This document shows, piece by piece, positions 1-13,400 of a stretch of 64,000 nt of DNA. Location of the stretch: assembly GCA_037954325.1 (NCBI GenBank), contig JBBMNZ010000016.1, positions 671,001 through 735,000 of the forward strand, written 5' to 3'. The notes below the pieces were generated by a model, which was not told the origin of the DNA, made no database searches, and saw only the letters and a program-made list of their open reading frames with translations. How positions within the stretch are numbered: the first letter of the stretch is position 1; each line of letters begins with the position of its first letter. This DNA comes from Fistularia commersonii (Eukaryota; Chordata; Actinopteri; Syngnathiformes; Fistulariidae). Position numbers and translations under genes: made by a program.

Positions 1-559
1 GAGTCTTGGCTGGCTTTTCACGCCTTTTAACAAAAACGACATCCCCTGAGGCCATTATCCAGACCTCCAGGAATGAAAAACACCCTACTTGCTGCAAAAG
101 AAAAGCCCTCTTGGGTGTACCTGAAGAGTTGATGGTCCATCCCGAGGTCATACAGAGCCAGAGAGCATAGGACTGGGGTTTTCTAAGGGCTTGGAAAGAA
201 AACAAGTAAGGAAATAAAAACACAGACCTGGGAGTTGGATTTATCAGAAATAGATTTTTTTTGGTGCCAGGCGGCTTTGGGCAGCAAGGGACCCGCCGGG
301 TCAAAGCGATCCACTCAGCACAGCTCAGAAATTCAACCTGAGCGACACGACTTGGTTCCCTATGACCTCAAACACAACCTCTCCATCTGGAGGAAGTTGA
401 TTCGACTCTTTCCATGACCATATCTGCAGCGTGCGTGGCATCGAGCCTTCGTGATTTCCAGGCCCGGCTTTGCCAGAGCATGCTGCTCTCTCCACCGAGC
501 ATGCCCTTCTATGGCCATCACTGGAGATCCACTGAGAAGGGCCTTCAAGGATAGAGTTA

Positions 560-800
560 CCCGACACCGCTCTTCTGGTGCTCTTCTGCCACCTTGTGAA
601 CAAAGAAGATCCCGCTCACAGAGTCAAAAAAAGATGCGGAACAGGTGGGGAGTTTCTAGAGAACCTGACGTGGGGCATGAACACCAGGGAGCTGGTGAAA
701 AAGAACCAGATGAAACCTTCTTACTGTGGACTCAGAAAAACTGAGCTCTTCATCAACTTCTCCAACAGCATCACAGAAAGCCTCCTGAGCTAACACCTCA
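560..800 (+). mobile_element. L2/Rex-type LINE fragment (reverse transcriptase C-terminal part)
   Basis: The frame starting at 578 contains ENLTWGMNTRELVKKNQM and ends GLRKTELFINFSNSITESLL. This is the pattern of the segment downstream of the RT active site in L2/Rex-type LINEs (LNW..NT..LVKK..QR..FLR, FYR..IES.L). It is truncated on both sides. Confidence 0.6.
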
Positions 801-1039
801 GAGAAGAAAAACCTGCATTTTCCTGTAAAGTCGGGTGTTCATGAGGGTGCAGATCATGTCTTATAATCATCCTCCTCATGACTGAAAAGACACTGAGGTC
901 GGGAACAGCTGACAAGCCAAGGAGGTGTACATTGGAGTCAAACAACTCAAGTGGAGGATCTTGGTTTTGGAGAAGGTTTGGCCCCCAACACGACCTTCAG
1001 GAGAGGACAGATCTGCAAAACCGACAAACGTCATACTGA

Positions 1040-1640
1040 TCAGCTCTCCAATACAAGCAAAGATCAACATTGGCGAACCAGATGACTTAGTGTAGACCAG
1101 GGTATCGGCAAAGGCATTGGAGCTAGTGTCCAAAGCTTGGGCCCCCTTTCAGAAGTCCAAACAACACAAACAATAATCAAGACCAAGGTGAAGATCTGCA
1201 AAAACAGCGGCAGGACCTCTTTGCTGTTTGGGTTGAGAAGACACATTCAGAGAGTTGCTGCATTTCACAACAACCAGCCTGAGAAGGATCTGTCAAAGCT
1301 ATTTGGCAAGACAAGATCACACAACAGTTGCTTTTCAAGAAGACCACGGGTAACTGCAGCAACCCAGAGAACAAGACATGTACTCCACATGAACATGAGG
1401 ACAGCTCTCCACTACGGACCAAGACAACCAAACACTACATGGCATAGGACTGGAACTCTGGAACTAAAGGAGGCGAGTTATTAATGGCCAGAGGTTCAAG
1501 CTTTGGCAGATGACTGGAAAAGGTGGAGAAGCACCATTGGAGCCTTCGGTCCCACCAGGATCAAGAGGATAAAAACAGAATGTAAGATACATGTCCAACA
1601 TCCATAACTCTGAGTACTTAATCTGAGCAGGGATGTCTTG
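1040..1640 (+). mobile_element. LINE fragment with RT C-terminal / endonuclease-type tail
   Basis: Plus-strand reading gives IKTKVKICKNSGRTSLLFGL, then MRTALHYGPRQPNTTWHRTG and WPEVQALADDWKRWRSTIGA. This resembles the T.VK.....LLYG, K.TW.RT...EL and LA.DR..WR...AL blocks of a second LINE type. In-frame stops show it is dead. Confidence 0.6.
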
Positions 1641-2059
1641 CAAAATAAAACAAACTGCATCTGAAACCTTGGTTGCATTTCAGTCAGAGGTTTGACTAGT
1701 TTGCGGGTAAAGACTCAGGAGACAGTCGTGTGATCTCGAAAACTCATTAATGTTAACGGTCAGACTCGATCACCAATCGATGCTTTTTATGCTCTCGCCC
1801 TTTAATTCTTTCCGCTCTCACAGGCACTTCTTCATAACCATTGATGCACTTTGATTCGCTCACTGTGTTGTAGTTATTATATGCGGCCACAAGGAGCCCC
1901 CATTGCTTCAATGGTACCTTTGGGTTTTTTTAAAAAAACAGTCATGAGTCCTCTGGTAAGACCCATATTAAATGTCAATTTAAAGCAGTTCCTATCTTGG
2001 AAGACCCTTTAGGGCACCAAAGCGTAGGTCTTCACACTGATTAACTCCCAATAAATGAC

Positions 2060-3525
2060 TTTATTGATTCTAATAAAGACACTTTTTTGATCTTTGTGAG
2101 ATCTTTGTCAGGCACCTGGATGTTCTTGAGGGGAGGAGGAGGAGGATGCTATGCTCACGTTTGGTCCCATTTCTTCTGAGGTTTCCACAGCACTGGCACC
2201 ACAGCACTCACAATAAATACTTTTATTTTTTCACCATGAAAAATAGACAAAAATATCTCAATATACACAAACAGATCACGTTCCATTTTTTTAATTACTC
2301 TTTTTTTCCTTTTTAGCTCTTCTTTTTTCCCCCGAATATATATATATGTACATACATACATATACATATATATATGTTCTGCTTTGTCTTTACACCACAA
2401 AGCGGGTGCAAAATGAAATAGCCAAGCTTGAAACAAATAGCTATGATCTTCCATATCCTGTAACACAACTCAACGAGAACAAAAATATAAACATTCATTA
2501 AGCTGGCTAGCGTTTGAGCACGTCTTCAAAGGAGGAGATATCTTGGGATCACTGCAGTGACCAATCGTCAGCCGTGTTTGTCATCACATTACACTTATAC
2601 GGTTCATCTGCGCTGCTACGTGGTGCTTTTAGACTGAAAAGCCTCATCGCTCTCACGGTTTAAATATTTACCTCTGTATTACAGGTGAATTTGTAAAACT
2701 TTTTTTTTTTTTTTCTGTAAAAGGACTTGACTTCCGATAAATTCCCAAACCCCTTCAAAATTTCCAAACTGTCTGCAGACTCCGTAGAGGGTAGGGTAGG
2801 GGACAAGTTTAGCTTAACCCTGGAGCAGGAAGATAAATATCCCTGGCAATCGCTAAAAGCCAAGCTCTGCAAAGCTGCAGTGTTTCACTGACGATGTGAT
2901 GAAAATGATGGGTAATCACCACTTCCCAAAACAGAAATCAGTAGCTTTGCCAAAGTTGTACCAGCTGTGGGGAAGGTACACACTGACTGTCCAGTTTTTT
3001 ATACATTCACCGTGACATATATTCTGCTGATTTCATTTCTTTTTTCTGGGCGGAGTTGTGTGGTGCTGAGTTTTTAGTTGCGGCAGACGCTGAGAGGACT
3101 CAGCAGAGAATCATATATCGTCTGAAGTAGGAGTATATATGTTCATTCACTCTCCATAAACCCTGACTGGATACGGTTTTGGTGGTCTTACCACCACTGG
3201 AAAGGGGTTCTCCTCATCGGTACCTACTAGAACACGTCAGAAGTCCGGTTTGGCACGGTAAAAACTGGGATTTTGAATCCTTTGAATGAAGAAAATACCA
3301 CTTAGGTATATTTCCGTGAGTCACAGACCACCGTGTGAGTCACCCATCCTTTGGGTCATTTTTTTTTAACATTAGCTCCAGGGTTCAGCCTGGCTGATGG
3401 AATCAGTGCCATCTGGTTTGGTTAAAGCTTCATGAGTCATGACGCGGTTCACAGCAAAAGAAAGCTTTGGGATTTCTTGAAATGCAGCTTTTGAGAAAGC
3501 AGAAGGGCAGGGAGATTCCTGGTGG
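2060..3525 (-). other. lepr: lepr 3' UTR (predicted extent)
   Basis: No open reading frame of note follows the lepr stop codon. On the sense strand the first canonical AATAAA hexamers lie at about 2227-2222 and 2065-2060, and either could end the transcript. The interval holds A/T-rich tracts, including an ATACAT-type run at about 2335-2375. The extent is inferred from hexamers only. Confidence 0.4.
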
Positions 3526-4401
3526 CTAATCGGAGAGCTGCCTTGTGCAGGGAGCAGTTCTGAACTGAGGGAGGTACAGCGGGGAGTAGCCACGCGCTCC
3601 TGAACACAACTTGCCGGGCTCTTTGGAGTCCAGGGGTCCGAGCAGTGGATTTGACTCAGCCAAGCAGGCCTCGCTGCTCAAAACCAAACTTTTAAGCAGC
3701 CCAGTGTTTGTACCCTCTCTCTGCTCTCCATTACTCTCCTCATCATCTGCCGGGTAGTCCATCCCGAGGTAAAACAAGTCCTGCCCTTCTTCCTCCTGCT
3801 CAGACGCTTCAGAGATCTCTGAGTTGAAGGAGCAGGAGTGACGCTGGTCGACTGATTCCCCGCTTGGACAGCTTTCGAGGTCCCAGAGACCCCCCGGGAA
3901 AGATCCGGAAATATCAGAGTTGTTGGCAGAGAAGTTGCCCTCATCGCTGGAGCTGCCACCGCTGCCACTGCCACTGCCGTCCTTGTACCGCAGATGTAAG
4001 GTCTGCTGTCCGTGCTTTGAATTGCTCTGCAACACGGTGGCGTACGTGACCGACGACTGGGAGGAGCTATCGCTGACGCTCTGGGGCCTGTTGGTGCGCT
4101 GCAACTCGCCGATGTCCAAGTGGGAACGGTTGAAATTATTCCCATCCAGGGCCGGAGTTCCGACCATGAGTGGGTCAGACTGGCCAACCACAGAAGCAAG
4201 GCCTAAAGGGAGCGAGTCAGCTGCGGCGACGGCAGGGTCTGACGTGAGGGCGGCGAGCGGCGTTTGGACCAACGCTCTGGTAAAGGCCGGGAGATTGGTC
4301 TTGTCCACGATGGCCACTTTGGAAATGTTGTCTGATGGGACCAGCAGTGGCCAGGACAGCAGAGACTCCGGGGGCTGGAACAGACGGTCCAAGGTGTCGG
4401 C
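3526..4401 (-). CDS. lepr: lepr long-form cytoplasmic tail (last coding exon)
   Basis: The acceptor CTCATTAG before 4401 is followed by ADTLDRLFQPPESLL and 291 codons in all, ending in TAG at 3528-3526. Three tyrosine motifs line up with mammalian functional sites: TYATVL (about Y942, like human Y985 for SHP2/SOCS3), FYLGMD (about Y1033, like Y1077 for STAT5) and YLPQF (about Y1098, like Y1138, the STAT3 YxxQ site). A Gly/Ser run and an acidic EQEEEGQD patch lie between them. Confidence 0.95.
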   Translation of the reverse strand, partial: ADTLDRLFQPPESLLSWPLLVPSDNISKVAIVDKTNLPAFTRALVQTPLAALTSDPAVAAADSLPLGLASVVGQSDPLMVGTPALDGNNFNRSHLDIGELQRTNRPQSVSDSSSQSSVTYATVLQSNSKHGQQTLHLRYKDGSGSGSGGSSSDEGNFSANNSDISGSFPGGLWDLESCPSGESVDQRHSCSFNSEISEASEQEEEGQDLFYLGMDYPADDEESNGEQREGTNTGLLKSLVLSSEACLAESNPLLGPLDSKEPGKLCSGARGYSPLYLPQFRTAPCTRQLSD

Positions 4402-7400
4402 CTAATGAGGACAGACAAAATTACGGGCGTATCGACCGCAGGATTCAGTGTTTTGTGAAGTGGGTCTGCTGACCAACTCTTCATATTTGAGTTGCTTCAG
4501 AAGAGTTGAGTGCCCCCTTCCTCCCCAACTCCCCAAATTGTCCCCTTCACCGGCAGAACAAGAGCACTCTTTTGTCAAGCATCCCCACCTTCAGACACTG
4601 TGGCAACAGGAACTATTTTAAATCACTGAAGACGGAAATATTCACCGGACATCCATTAGCCGCATTTCATCCCCATCATCATTTATGAGTCATATATCAT
4701 TTGATACGTTTTCTACAGTGTCCATCTGCGCAAGGACACGAAGATGAACCTCTCAGAGGAAGAGAAGTTGGACTAGAAGGCATTTACTGTGTGCCTTGGG
4801 CTGTTACCTTTTTGAAGTCTACTCCTTTGGCCCAGGAACATTTGTTTGGATTGGGCACATTCTTCCACACCATCTTTTTCATCCTGAAAACAAAACACAT
4901 TTTGAAGTTACGTCCCGTGGTCACTTTGTTTGGGGTCTCCCGTCCGCTCAACCCCCACAGTACGAACGCCAGTGGAATTAGACCCATGTGACCTGCTATA
5001 TGTCACTATCCAAATCTGTAACATTCAGTACTGCCTGTATATACCTAATTCTGATTTAACAAACAATTTGTGGGCCCTGGACACTCTGGACACTCCTCCT
5101 AGGCTTTCCTGATCAAAGGACATCACAATACTCCAGCCAAATACAAAGGAAATGTAGTCTTCTCTCATATTATAGAAAATTTGCTATTAAAAAGGGAATA
5201 CTTCAATAAATAAATAGCTAATAGCTTTGGGTGCTCTTACTGGTTTTGTGATATGACCAGTGTAACGAACAGGACAATGGCAAGGAATGAGATGATCATC
5301 AGCATCATGTAAGCAGCAGGGTCTCCTCTGGTGGCTGTAACAGACAGAGAACATTTCAAATCTGGGTGAGGCAGACTGCTCCTCCGACTACCTCCATGTT
5401 TAATCCGCCCACAGGTGTGTTGCATACCTGTGGTGTACACCGGCTCCCCTTCTCCATCGGCAAACACAGGATACAGGTAGAAGCCATATTCTTCAGAACT
5501 GAAGAAATCACCTGCTCACACAAAAGGGCTGGCGGTAAAAGACGTCATCAACGGGAGAAGGTCGTGGACGGACGCAGATGCAACATTACCTCTTAGGTAG
5601 GCGGGTCGGTCCGTGTAGGGCAGCCGGGCCCAGGTGTCCCTGTCTGGGCCCTTGCCCTGACCGTCCCGCTGGGACCACTGGACCACCATGGACAGAGGCA
5701 CCGTGCTGTTGTCCAGGAGGCTCCACAGCAGGGACACGCAGGTACTGTTGATGACCAGCACACGAAACGAACGCACACAGCGGCCTGAGGAGTAAGAGTG
5801 TCGTTACCATACAATCTCTCATTTTTAAACCCACCGTACAGCGAGGCATCACATAAAAAACGTTATATTTAATCAGCAGGGGAATGTAAAAAGATACCGC
5901 CGGTTAAAAAGCTTTTTATTCTTATATACACAGCAATAAAACTTCTTGTCATGGCAAGAATATGGAGTTCTAATACAGGTAATCCCAAAAAGGTTCTCCT
6001 CTGCCCCAATGAACAAGACTCCCATCAGCATTAGCTTTAGCATTCTTCCTGGTCTTCTACAATTTACCTAACAAGCTACTATAACTTAAACCTGCCCACA
6101 ACTCTGGCGGTTAAAGTCAGAAACTCCCCACAGGTCATTAGAAGAGAGGAAGCCTCTGGGATGAGGGCTGAAACGTCTTCAACTAAAGAAATTCAAGTCC
6201 TGTGCCGCGATAAGAAGGTTTCGACAAGAAGTCACTAAGACTTGGATGACTGAGAACCTCCACAAGCAATAAAACTAGTTAAAAATTCACAAACACACTG
6301 TTCTGAACAAGCAAGTTTCCTCGCTGTTATTCACTCTAATCCCCCTGCTTCTAATTCAGCCTCAGTATTTTTCTTTTCTGGTAAATGTGCTCATCCCCGT
6401 GAGCGTATGAGCTGACAGTAAAGCCCCGGAGTTTGATGAACGCAAGAAACTAGTCGCCCTTCACACTTCCGACACTCGCATTGCCTGTTGATGAGACCTT
6501 TTGATCTCACCGACAGACTCCTCAACTTTACCGAGAATCAGCAGCACGTTGAGGGACTCAAATAATCATTAAGTCTGCCGGGGCCTTGATGAGTGATGAG
6601 TTATTTCAATAATAACCTAGCGCTACAGCGGGTCTTCTCGTCACGCTTTCAAGGTTGAAGTCTGAGCGCCAAAATAGACATATTTCCAAGTGCACCAAGT
6701 TATTAGGAGAGGTGTTTGTTCTCCCTTGGAGCAGGACTTGGATTGGATGACAGGATTCCGGTTAATGTAGTCCAATTATTTCAGAAGCTGGAAATTTATC
6801 ATGTAGGACACAGTTAGGGCATGACATGTGAATGGGTGAGGTAGTAAATGGGCTAAAGTAGTGAGAAGTGGAAGCAGCGCGAGTGCACTACACTTTTAAA
6901 AATATCTGTTAGCATTGCTTGATATTGAAAAGGGTTGATGGCCGCCTGCGTGTTTGATCATTGTTCTGTCTTGATCATTTTTGACAAGGACTTGGACGTG
7001 GCCCTGAGTGATTGGCTACATGAATAACAAGGGAGGAGGGTGATAACGAACAGATTGGAGAGATTTGAATCTCTGGAATCTCTGATCTTTCATTGCGGGT
7101 TTATTTTGCCCATCCGGTCTATATGCGTCACTCACGCCTGGGCCGTCTCTCCAGCGTCATGTTGACATTCCTGGTGGAGCTTCCCAGGCGGTTGCGGGCC
7201 TCCACCGTCACGGTTTGGACCTCCCGGTTCCACTCAAAGCTGTACCAGGGCACCAACTCAATCTGCTCCCTGGTCACGGTCCCAGTGGACACCTGGCGCT
7301 GGACAATGAGGCTGTCCACACAGTAGGAGTCCCCTGACGACGGCAGACGCTGGGAAAGCAAATCGCTGTATGTAAGAACAGCGTGACCTGATTATAAGAA

Positions 7401-10400
7401 GCATGATGCTTTCTTTTAATTTTCTTCTACCTCAAAAAGTAGAGTAACATTGGTCTGATTTCTATGCGGGTCATCCTGAAGAATCCTCCAGAAATCAGGG
7501 CCTCGTTCAGGAGCTGAGGAGGAAAGCAAGAATCACAAACCCCTGTGTGTACATGTATGTGCATGTATGTGGTTGCATGCCATTTGTCATTAGCAATGAA
7601 GGCAGAAGTTAACATGTCTTGACAGCTCACACTTGGCATCCAGCTGCACCGCAGTCACAGGGAAACATCCCATACTGTCACTTTCTAAATCGGCGCAGAG
7701 TTCCTTTCATGTTGAAAAATGTTGACAACTGTTCGCTAAGAATTTATACAAAAATAAACTCTTTCATTCATTATCTATGCTGTTTATTCTGCAGTAGGAG
7801 TGGCAGGGGTGATGGAGCTGATCACAGCTATGGCAGCACATAGAGACGCACAATCATTCACCCTATCATTCACACGTCTTGGACCATTTAGGAGTCAAAC
7901 TCAAGGCCCTCGGACCACATCATTATGGCATGCAAGAGCATCTTAAAACACCTGATTGTCTTAAAAAAAATAAGTAAGTCAAACACATGCATTGAAGACT
8001 ACATTTCCCACAATTAATGCCGAATCTACGTCGACACCAAACACGGAGCTAGGTATGTGAAAGTTAGCCTTCCAGAAAAATAACAAATTGTCCAAGATTA
8101 AAAGCCAAAAGGTTACATATGCATTTGCATAGATTCTATGCAAATGAATATGTAACATTTATTATGTAAAAGTTATTTAACATTACGGAGTCATAACATT
8201 TATTTTACATTACATTTGGCTACATTTAAAGTAGTTACATTTATATATGCTACAGTTACGTGTGGCACTTTGAGGGCAAACATAATGTTGATGTGGCCTT
8301 CAGTGAAAATTAGTTTGACACCCCTGATTTAGGGTGCCGGAGTCAACCCAAGCATTCACTGGCAGACCATGGAGACTCAAAGCCCAAAATTCACCAAAAG
8401 AAAATTTGTAAAAAAGAAATTAAGAACAATTTCCCCTGCATTCCTACCTCGACTATTCTGGGGTGTGGAAAAGACCAATTGGCTCCAGTCGCTCCAGTAA
8501 CCGGCGCTGTTGGTGCGAATGCAGCGCACCTGCACCCCGTACGCGCTGCACATGTCCGAAACGGGAACTTCAGCCCACGGGACCACCACCGCGGTATATT
8601 CCTGCAGGCAACAAATTTCCCTTCCGTTATCTAGTACTAATAGGAGAGATGAGATACAACAGCGGAGTCAAACATGAATCACCTTGAGTCCCTCCGCGTC
8701 ATTTTACGGAAAAAAAAATAACAAAAAATCACAAAAAAATAAGGCACCGACAGCCAAGATAATTCTTATCTAGAGAACACTGAATGAGCCCCATACTGTG
8801 TAAGCTTGAGTCCCGTCATTGCATCCCATTGGATTGAAGTTAAAACAGGAGAAATCCACGTGCACTTTCCTTGCTTTGCTCCGGGCGAACCGAATAACTG
8901 ACAGCGGAAACAGATTTCATAACGCCACTAAACCCCCTCTGTCCTTGAGGTGCAGTTTCCAAACTTCTTGTCACTCAGCGCCCCAAGGAGAAGGCGCAGG
9001 AGGTTTGAGACCTGATGGTATTTGTTGATTTGTAGCACAACAGGACATCCTCTTAATGAGAAGAGACATTTTTAGGGCCCAGCTCGGAAATGTCATGAAG
9101 AAAGAATTTGCAGGGCGTGCCCAAGAATGCATTGTCTGCTGCCCGACAACGTTTTTCCTCTCTCAACTGCTTTTTTTCTCCCCGTTTTTCTAAGCTCAGT
9201 TAAACCCCCTCAGCGGCGCTCTCTCTGAAAACCTGTCTGTTAATTTTGTTTTTTTTTACCACGGAGCAGCGGAAGAGAGCCTCACCTTCCAGTCCGGCTG
9301 GGCCATGGCTGTGGACAGCACGTGGAGACGGAGCTGGCACTGCAGCTTGTCCACCGGCAGGGACGGGGGCTCCCAGCTGACCCTAAGGACCCCGCCGCTC
9401 CGACTAACTGCCCTCACATTGGTCGGTGGGTGCGGCTTCACTGCAGTCAAACACAAGTCATTCAGGACATATACTAGCTTTAAAACTTCTACTTCCAAGA
9501 TGTTTCTGAAGTAGTTGTTCCCACCGTGATCTATGGGCGACAGGTAGACTGGTTTGGATCGGATGGGGCCCAGCTGGGACGGCACCTCCAGCCACAGCTT
9601 GTAGCAGTTCATCCTCAGAGGCTGGATGGTGCAGGTTTTGGGCCTAGATCTGAGCGGGACGCATGGAGGTCCCGTCTCCCCGACCTCCTCGCCTGCTTTC
9701 TCCCGTTCCTCCATGACGTCGCACGCCAGGTCAGCCCACCTACGCGGGGAAAATCACCACGGGTTATACACCCTTTTCCCCACATGAATTATCGTCCTCT
9801 GATGTCGCCATAATACGACATTTTAATTTCAGAACTATATGACATGTATTGTTAACTGAAACAAATTTGTACAAATTTGAGAGGTCCATGGAGGTTCTCA
9901 GTCATCCAGGTCATGATGATTTCTTGTTGAAATCTTCGTCGTCACAACTGGACTTGAATTTCACTTGAAGACGTTTCACCCCTCGTCCAGGAGAAGCCTG
10001 AAGAAGAACTGAAGAAGTTCTCCAAAACTGAAGAAGCCACTCGGATGAGGGGTGAAACGTCTTCAAGTGAAGAAATTCAAGCCCAGTTGCCAAGACAAGA
10101 AGATTTCGACAATAAGAATTTGAGATGAAGGGCCGGAGAAAGGAGGGCACATCAGGTGGACACACTTGTGTTGTGTTGCACAACATTTCAGAGCTATGTC
10201 CTAACGTATCACCAGATTTCCCTTTCCTCCTTTCACATGGTGAGATTTACAACGCCCGTTTCACGAGTGTCAGATGAGGTCTTGAGAAATCCTCAATGTT
10301 TCATTAGACTCTGCGCGGGGTCAGCCACAAGGCTTTCCGCCGTGAGTCCGGAGAGCGTTCGAAAAATCCTGCACGCCACAAATCTGTGACATAACAATCC

Positions 10401-13400
10401 CACTTCACCTGTATTGGAATTTGGGTTTGGTCCACTGTATGCTCTTCCAGCTGCAGTCCATGGCATCGATTTCACCGTTGGTCACGCAGCTTATTTCGAT
10501 GTAAGCTCCTAAAAAAATGAAAAACAACCCACAGTGAGACACACTTTAAGAAGAGAACAAAGCACCGCCAGCCTCTACGGCGTTATCAGGCTTTTTGACG
10601 CCACTGTCTTTCCTCTCTTTGTGCACAGTGCACAAAAGGAACACACAGACACAGCTGCAGAAACAGAGAACTTGCCTTCTACATAGATCTGGCTGTAAGT
10701 GATCGTCCACTTCTGCGTGCAGCGAAGCAGGTCATACATCCGAGTGTCTGAAGGACGCAAGGTGATCTGGCTGACCTGGAGTCAAATGTCAAGGATTGAG
10801 ACCTTTTCATGTACATTTAGAAAGAAAAAAGGTGGCAAATGCAGCAGAAAGGCACTGTTCTCCTACCCACTGGTTGACTGGGTGATACTGGCTATGGTGA
10901 AGAGGCTCCTCGAAGTTCAGCATCCACATGGCCGTGCTGGCGTTCATGCTGTGGTCATTGAACACGCAGTAGACAGTGACGTTCTCGCCCGGGTGGGCCA
11001 CCACCTTCTTTGGGATGTAGCTCACCGCTGACACACAGACACACACAGACACACACAGACACACACAGACACACTTAATGCTAGGATGGAAATGCGTCTC
11101 TAATCATGATACAGTAGCTAAAGCAGCGCAGAGCAAACAAGGCAGACTCAAAGTCTGACTTGCTCATGACTCATTCTCATTGAATGATTCGTTTCAAACA
11201 ATTTCCACAAAGGAGAGGAAAAAAAAAAGAATTTTAGTAATTTTTTTTTAATCCATTGTCTTTTTGGGCTGAGTGTGAGGGAGTACGGTTGATCACACAA
11301 CTCCTTTAACAACGTCCTTCTCTTTTGTCTTTGGCAGACAGCTCAGCAATGACGGGAATCAAAAGCAAAATTCATTTTCTCCAAGGCAATTTTTATCTTA
11401 ACCATAAATGTATTTAGTATCCAGCTATGTTGTCTGGTTTGGAGACTCTGAGAGGACAGGAGAAAGAGATGAAGATGTGAAGTTTCCTGGATGGAGAGGA
11501 TCAGGAATGAGTCCATCAGAAGGACAGCACATGGTAGCTGCTCAGCGGAGAAAGTCACTCTGAGATGGTTTGGACATGGAGAGATGGAGAAGATCTGGGT
11601 AGAAGGATGGTGAGGCTGGAGCTGTCAAGCAAGGAGGACCAGAGAGGAGGTTTATGGATGGAAAGGAAGAAGACAGGAAGTTAGTTGGTGTGAGAGGAGA
11701 GGATGCAGAAGAGAGGGTTAGATGGAGGCAGGTGATTAGCTGTGGCGACCCCTGAAGGAAGCAGCCCAAAAGACAAGAAGAGAGTGGCAAGTGTATTACG
11801 GTCCAAGACAGGCTTTCCAGAAAAAGATAGTCGAGTGATAGTATTATCTACTGTTGGAGAGGCTTTTTAAAATATCATCTAAAAATATTGATGTCAATGA
11901 GGCGGCTGTGGCTCTGTTGAAGGGTGGGGGTTCCTCCAATTGAAAGGGCTGCTCCTTCTGCGTGCTCAAGTGTTCAGCTCCAGCTGTTTTCGACACCCGC
12001 TGGGATAACACCTAGCATGTGTGTGCGTGCGTGCATGTGAAAATGGAATGCACTCTTATGTAAAGCGCTTTGAAAGCACCAGAGCTCGATATAAATAGTC
12101 TGTTTACTTCTCACTTTCAATTGACCGTTTCAGTGAATCTTCATTTACAGTTTGTGTGACAGTTTGAATGATTTTCTTTTACTGCGCATATCTCCCAAAC
12201 CTTTTCATTTATTTCTATTACAAATTAAGCTATTTAACAGTTGTTTATTCATTCAAAGGAGCGCCTGAACAAATGTCACGCAAATAACAAAAACAAGAAC
12301 CAGGAATCTGTCCACATTAATTAGGAGCTGAACTCTTGAAGGATTTGGAAAACTCCTCCCCGATCAGTTTATTTACCAGCCTTCTTAGGCAACAAAGGAC
12401 TATTGTTCTGTCAGCAGACGCAAAGCAGAAATAAGGCCTGTGAGTCATCTGGAAAACAAAAATGAAACTTTCACAAAACTTCATTTGGAGTTGACCTTCT
12501 CCTCATTAGCATAGTTTGTACCTGCACGTCTACCTTTTTGCTGCATTTGGCTGTAACAGAACGAAAAAGTCCATACGGAGAAGCTGTAGATTCTGAATCA
12601 TAGCTAGGAGGTCCCCCGTTAAATTCCGGGAACCTTCTGTGTGGAGTCTGCAGGTTCTCCCCGTGTCCGGGTGGGTTTCAGAATGACAGAGTGGGGCAAC
12701 AGATGAATATAATTTCTTTCTCATTTCTGTAGGTTCGGTTCACCAACATGATGCATCCGTCCTTCAGTGAGCTAGTGGCTTACCCTGTGCCGACCTCTGA
12801 CTCAGACTGCCCACGACGGCCGAGAGATAATTCTTCATTTATGGCCTTCGTAAATGAGGATTTTACTGCGGACATAAATATGCCTGGGAGATAATTGAGG
12901 CCAGTGGCATTAATTTACCCCAGTAAGTGATTAAGTCTCTCGCACATTTGAAGAGGAGGCGAAAAGTAATCATGGTCCGAAGTAAACCCCTGAACCCAAT
13001 GGTGTTCCTGTTATTGATGCCGGAGGCTAACTTTCCATTGGAAACTGAATTCATGACACATCAGATTGATTTTTCTTTAGTCAAAAAATAAACAATTTTG
13101 TTCCGGCATAGAAGAATATAAAATACGGATTTCAACACAGAATCAGCCAAAATGGGAACAAAAATAAGCCAGAATGTAGGCGTTCTTGACCGTGGTATCA
13201 CTTACTGTCCAGGTAGATGTGGTAGGGTTCACTCCAGTCGCTCCACAGCGGAGGCCCAACCAGGCCACAGCAGCGCACCTGGATGGTGTAGTTGAGCTTT
13301 GGCTTCAGATCCAGGGAGACTCGGGGCTCAGCGGGCACAGACACCACCTGTGGACAGCAGGGAGGGGTGTGACAAACACCCTCTTGCAAAGTAACAGACA

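Noticed and set aside
876..1246. Minus-strand hydrophobic frames suggesting a membrane protein
   Set aside because: The plus strand over the same bases reads as a LINE fragment, which explains the sequence better.
3920..4405. 161-codon plus-strand frame opposite the lepr tail exon
   Set aside because: Antisense shadow of the conserved lepr coding exon. No independent similarity.
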